From: Doris montereyensis
Taxonomy: Eukaryota; Mollusca; Gastropoda; Nudibranchia; Dorididae
Length of the DNA: 64,000 nt
Direction: 5' to 3'
NCBI GenBank assembly: GCA_037039925.1
Contig: JAXRKP010000079.1
Coordinates: 217,750 to 281,749 of the forward strand
In this document: positions 42,340 through 64,000 of the stretch, piece after piece
How the letters are laid out: every line of letters starts with the position of its first letter
Position numbering within the stretch: position 1 is the stretch's first letter
Position numbers and translations under genes: made by a program
The notes under the pieces: model-generated
Told to the model about the DNA's origin: nothing
The model's input: only the letters and a program-made list of their open reading frames with translations
Database searches by the model: none

Positions 42340-42640
42340 ATCCACAGCTAAGGTGATCTCGGGATTTTTACAATTTTGCCTGGAATACGCTTGTAAACAG
42401 CCAAGGGATCTTTAACAGGCTCCAAGTGTTGTGATCTGCACATGGAGACTCCTTTTGTCGTCCATTTCCAATGGGACTAGATGTCAATCCACCTGCCTGG
42501 ACCAAAGGGTCGGATTTTAATTGAAGACTCAGGAAAACATGTTGGGTATGAACCCATGACCTTTTGGTTGAGAGACCTCCAAGTCCCCCATGCTGACATA
42601 AGTGTGCTTCTTCTAGCTGGTTAAAACCATACACCAAAGT
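42340..42640 (-). repeat. SINE-like repeat, minus strand
   Basis: On the minus strand GGGTTCATACCC (42543-42554) resembles box B, preceded by GGAGGTCTCTCAACCAAAAGG. It lies between the convergent XPA and PSMC3 genes. Confidence 0.35.
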
Positions 42641-42689
42641 ATACATGATGTATCATTCAGTGTCAATTTTTTCTAATTGTAATTACCCT

Positions 42690-42835
42690 GTTCACCATAT
42701 ACGACGATCTCATGGTGAGATAGGGTAAGAGTAAGAAGTAAGACTAGTAAGAGGAAACAGCGGAGTGAAAGATTTTTGAAACTTTTGGGAAAGGAAAGAA
42801 GTTGGACCTACCAACAGAGCCCTCCAATTGTCCAC
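42690..42835. repeat. Dispersed repeat family R3, copy 2
   Basis: It shares TTCACCATATACGACGATCTCA, a purine-rich middle and GGACCTACCAACAGAGC with the copies at 10530 and 57065. Confidence 0.5.
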
Positions 42836-43615
42836 AAAGAAATATTCCTAATCCTAGAGCAGTCAGTGACCTAGTTGTTAGGTTTCCAGACTTGGATCAT
42901 GAGGTCCTGAGTTCAAATCATCTCATGATGAAGTACTAAGAGATGAAAAAATCCTTGGTTGTACATAAGAATCTGCATGTCTACCGTTCCAAGAAACTTT
43001 CTCTTTTTTTCTTTTTTTAATAATAATAGCATTATTTAGCATCAATCAATGTTTTGGGATCTGTTTTGAAATATGTGAACACATCACTGTAAAATGTGCG
43101 TGGAAGAAAAGTGATTAAAATTTAGTGCACAGCGTAATCTTTCTTCACCTTTACTAACGTTTAATGTGAAAGAGATTCTAGAACCGGTAGATCCATGAGA
43201 TCAAGAGATTGATCGGAAAAGGAGAGGAAACATTGGCAAATCCACTCTAGTGCACGCAGTACATGTACATTTCCTACAAATTAAATTGGCCAGTCACTAA
43301 AATGGGGTTACTTAAGTGAGAGACAGGACAAGGAGGCGAAGGCGAACCCACTCTATTTGCAACCTTAGTCAACACAATACAATTCTCATTTCTCCATCCA
43401 CACATTGTCTTCTTAATTGTCTGACTACGTGTAGAAAGGATCTGACAATCTAATCAAGTTCACATGTTCAGATCTGTGCTGTCAAAAACGCTCTATGCTA
43501 GGTTCATTGCGTTGATATTTGGTACACATATTAAGAAAACAAACAATAGAAAAGGTGAAATACTAATATTACTAATAATGAAGTCTCAAAAGCAAATTGT
43601 TTGGTAAGGTATTTT

Positions 43616-43621
43616 TTTATT
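43616..43621 (-). terminator. Candidate PSMC3 polyadenylation signal
   Basis: AATAAA on the minus strand about 240 bases after the PSMC3 stop codon, in a T-rich context. Confidence 0.4.
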
Positions 43622-43858
43622 ACTTGAAAAACATTGACAGAACAACCTTCACACAACTCACAAATCCCAAATATAATGTATTGTAATTCATTCATCTCTG
43701 TACACTCAAGTAAACATATTTGCAACCAAATTTCAAAAGATTCGCTTTCACAAGTGACTCTTAATTCTCAGCTCATTTCACCAACATTTGCATACCACGA
43801 AATACAAAGAAAATTCAAAATGATGCAGGCTGCACTGCAATAGGGATGATCACATAAA

Positions 43859-60636
<16,778 letters not shown>

Positions 60637-61019
60637 CTGAAAACAAATTAAATCAATACATTCAAAAGTCAAATTAGTCTCTTAGATGTAATCAATAATA
60701 AAAGATGAAAAAATAAAAAAACTTTTATGAAATTCAAGTCTTATATCAAAGAAATGAACTCAAATTACACGAAACTAACAATTTAACAACAAAAATAATC
60801 ATACAATATTGTTTTAGACAACCTATTTAAAAATATATTTTTTCAAATGAGTAATGGAGAAATTCAGTTTTCCTCCTCGCATTTATTTCAAAAATTTGTT
60901 TAAGAAGTACCACCCTAAACTGAAACATGACATTATTATAATCTAATTATGCCAAGTTATAGGATGTAACAGCATTTCAGTGTAAAACTCATGTAAATAT
61001 AGTTGATAAATGTTGACTT

Positions 61020-61570
61020 ATTTTTTAAAATCATTAACTCAAGGAGAGCACAAGCTCTCTATTTAGGACGTGTTATCATTGGGACCTGAAGCGCGCTGGC
61101 CCCAAATTTAGGGCCCAATTTATTGGCACAGGAAGTGCGCAGGCCATATTAGGCCAGACACATAAAGCTTTTTAATGGAAACTCACTTTCCTTGGCTTAT
61201 GGCGTAGTTTGACCTTTGAGTTCATAGTTTAACAGCAGCAATGAGATTACAACTTAAGCTCTTGGCTTTTCGGGTGGCTTCGTTATTGTTCGTTAAATTG
61301 AAGCTTTCCCATACACACACTTTGTACAAGCCTAAGTTGATTACACAGCTAGCACTGCAATTGTTTAGTCTAAAGTTTAATTTCTTTTATTGCAATAACA
61401 TTTCAAAACGAATTCCTTTTTATTCTATCAACTTTCAGAAAATACATGTTTTATATTATATAGGACTCTTTGGAGGAAATATGTGTGTAATGGGGTCGGG
61501 TTGCAAGGGGGGTGTGTGGTCACGTCCTATGCAATTAAGTCAAGGTCTCCTTTATCATCTGTAAACAATT
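61020..61570. repeat. Dispersed repeat family R2, long copy X
   Basis: Shared with 63425-63780: CTCTTTATTTAGG-type start, GACCTTTGAGTTCATAGTT, AAGCCTAAGTTGATT, TTGCAATAACATYTCAA, CTTTCAGAAAATA and TTATCATCTGTAAA. The 63-kb copy lacks about 75 bases near 61465-61540. No coding was recognised. Confidence 0.7.
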
Positions 61571-62329
61571 CAGGGTTCCTATTCATTTTTAGAAGTAAAA
61601 AAATTCCAAGAGTTTTCCATGCAAAAATCATATTTTCCAAGACTATGATCAGTGATGATTATGATAACGGAGGAAACCCAAACTAGAGGAAAATTATCGG
61701 TGTCGCAACAAACCACTCAAGACCACCTTTACCTTTCCCATGCAAACACCCTCCCACCAGGATACCACATGAAAACAAAAACTTTGCATTCTCTATTACA
61801 TTTTTAATTGAATAAAAGCATAAACATGGACGTACATATGTGACAATGAGGGAATTTAAATCATTTTCATGATTAAAGAATATTGTACTGTCTTCTTAAT
61901 TAGAAAGCATCTCATACAGGCCTGCTAATCTTTTGGAGATCAAAGGGCAATGATTGGTAGAAGGAGTCGATGTAAGTTGGATTTGTTTGTTTGTTTCATG
62001 GAATTTTACCTCATCCACCATAAGCTTAGGCGAATTAAGGCAAACAGCAAAATGAAAGAAAACAAAGGGTAAAACAAGGAAAGAAGAAAAACCTAACAAT
62101 GCCTCTTAAAACCACCAACCGCCCACACAATTTGACTCAAGTTTCAAATAATAATAGATTTATAGCCCAAATCAAAGTAGCTTCACTTCCTAGTTCAAGC
62201 ACTAATCGTTCTACCAAGAGTATATGTGAGAACGCTGAAATAATACTAACACACGACCTTTGTCAAGAGTACTATCTTGGCCCGAAACCAAGAGTATGTG
62301 AACAGGGCTAAAACAATACTACCTGTTGT

Positions 62330-62635
<306 letters not shown>

Positions 62636-62944
62636 GGTTGGTGTTAGACAAAACACAGAGCAGAAATTTCTGAATGGTATGGGCTTTAACGACATGAAAT
62701 CAGGTGAAGCGCAACAAAGGTAGAACGAAAGGAAAATCGCAAATGAGAAATAATTATAAAATGATATTACGTTTGAATTGTAAGGAGTGGCTGGTCTGAT
62801 GATGTCTGACAAATTGAAATGCCCAGCCGTTCAGGAGATGATTTAAGAATGAATGAATCAAGACAGAGAACAGCACCACGAAATGGCCACATCAGTTATT
62901 GTGAAATCTGACCCGGTGCCGAGATGGAAAAAAATGTGATCTCG

Positions 62945-63185
62945 ATATTTCATTAAAATGCCAAGATTTTCCCAAGACTTAAAGGGAATTTTAAAAATTC
63001 CAAGACTTTTCCAAGCCTTAATTTCTTCCAATCAAATTCCAAGACTTTTCCAGTTTTTCAAGATGAGTAAGAACTCTGAAATCATCGGTCAAACTAAGTC
63101 CAGATCCCTTGCACACACTCGTTTTTTCATGCAGATGGCTGGGGCAACCCCAATTGTAAGAAGGTCATTTCCGGTAATATGCGCT
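62945..63185. repeat. Dispersed repeat family R2, copy Z
   Basis: The TTCCAAGACTTTTCC block (as at 1775-1880) is followed by GAAATCATCGGTCAAACTAA, CCCTTGCACAC and GATGGCTGGGGCAA. The latter part is shared with 63785-63925. Confidence 0.7.
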
Positions 63186-63424
63186 TCTTTAGATAAACAT
63201 CTGATCTATAAATGCCCCCACTCATTGCATTAAAACCAGTTGTTAGATTTCATGTTACATTTGTTGTGTCTTGAGATGACCCTTTGACTTCCTGTGAATT
63301 GAAATAACCAATAATACATACTTTAATTTCTTACTTCCCCGCCAGGAATTGTTACAGTTGCACAAAATGCAAGTTGGCCCAATACAGGGATTTTTAACAA
63401 TGATGCAATGCTAGGACTGCTTTA

Positions 63425-63925
63425 TTAATCCAAGAAAAACGCCAGCTCTTTATTTAGGGCCAGACACCTAGGCTTCTTGAATGGGAATTTCCACTTGACT
63501 TAAATGGTTTATGACGCAATTTGACCTTTGAGTTCATAGTTAAACAACAGCCAATGAAATTACAATATAGTTTAAGCTCGTAGCTTTCCCGCTTTCATTT
63601 GTCAAAGTGACGCTTTCCCATTCAACACACTTCACTCAAGCCTAAGTTGATTGCATGAGTATCTCTGTTATTTGTTAAGTCCTAAGTTTAAGTTTCTTTT
63701 GTTGCAATAACATCTCAATATGAATTCCTTATTCTTTCAACTTTCAGAAAATAAATGTTTTATAGGTCTTTCATCATCTGTAAATGTGAAATCATTGTTC
63801 AAACTAAGTCTAAATCCTAGCTTCACCCCTTGCACACTTTTTTTTTCATGCAAATGGCTGGGGCAATGCCTCACTGCAAGAAGGTCACTTTCAGTAACAC
63901 CGAGAGCACTTTTTGGGTTAAGGGC
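63425..63925. repeat. Dispersed repeat family R2, copy Y
   Basis: First part as in 61020-61570, second part (GAAATCATTGTTCAAACTAA, CAAATGGCTGGGGCAA, AAGAAGGTCACTTTC) as in 63080-63180. It links the two halves and shows that they belong to one element, with the TTCCAAG block missing in this copy. Confidence 0.7.
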
Positions 63926-64000
63926 ACAGCAACATAACTCTAGAATCAACTAACACCAATTCGACCACCTGCACCTATTTTTGAAATGTTTTCACATTTA

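Noticed and set aside
62010..62021. A possible PSMC3 first exon on the minus strand (ATG GTG GAT GAG then GTAAAA)
   Set aside because: It gives MVDE in phase 0 before the next exon, but it lacks the WDE/AE residues usual in Rpt5 N-termini, and a 12-base exon by a TE-rich segment is weak evidence.

Overview
The window reads as nuclear DNA from an intron-rich invertebrate, most likely a spiralian and probably a gastropod mollusc. The grounds are three conserved animal housekeeping genes split into small exons by long AT-rich introns, very long (CT)n/(GA)n tracts, tRNA-derived SINEs, and several classes of degenerate transposon. No bacterial gene, CRISPR array or operon is visible. The species assignment is inference.

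Host genes. (1) UPF1, the nonsense-mediated-decay RNA helicase, lies on the minus strand in 19 exons from 19786 down to 1991; its last ~250 codons lie beyond base 1. (2) XPA, the nucleotide-excision-repair scaffold, lies on the plus strand in six coding exons from 36605 to 41028 and is complete. (3) PSMC3/Rpt5, a 26S proteasome ATPase, lies on the minus strand in 12 exons from 60636 to 43859; its first coding exon was not found and is probably beyond base 64000. UPF1 and XPA are divergent, about 17 kb apart. XPA and PSMC3 converge. The genes act in RNA surveillance, DNA repair and protein degradation, and nothing suggests that they form one pathway.

Each of the three genes carries exactly one frame-breaking indel in a highly conserved exon: UPF1 near 4807, XPA near 39181, PSMC3 near 50860. 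All other exon phases close. Three essential genes broken independently is unlikely, so residual assembly indels are the leading explanation, to be excluded before any claim of pseudogenes.

Mobile DNA makes up much of the rest. It includes a Mutator-like transposase fragment (506-1112), a P-element/THAP transposase relic inside a UPF1 intron (about 5770-7269), and a 2.48-kb terminal-inverted-repeat element inside UPF1 intron 1 (17021-19504). There is a Ty3/Gypsy-like relic (23783-25705). Two APE-type non-LTR families occur in four copies, one inserted inside another at 29104-32375. A third nest at about 51.9-56.5 kb sits in a PSMC3 intron: a LINE is split by an inverted-repeat element that itself holds a SINE and a (GA)n-bearing repeat. 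The most unusual patterns are a dispersed repeat that ends in (GA)n at three loci, a ~172-bp element inserted in a SINE with a CCTAG target duplication, and a ~1-kb pyrimidine array at 26.9-27.9 kb.
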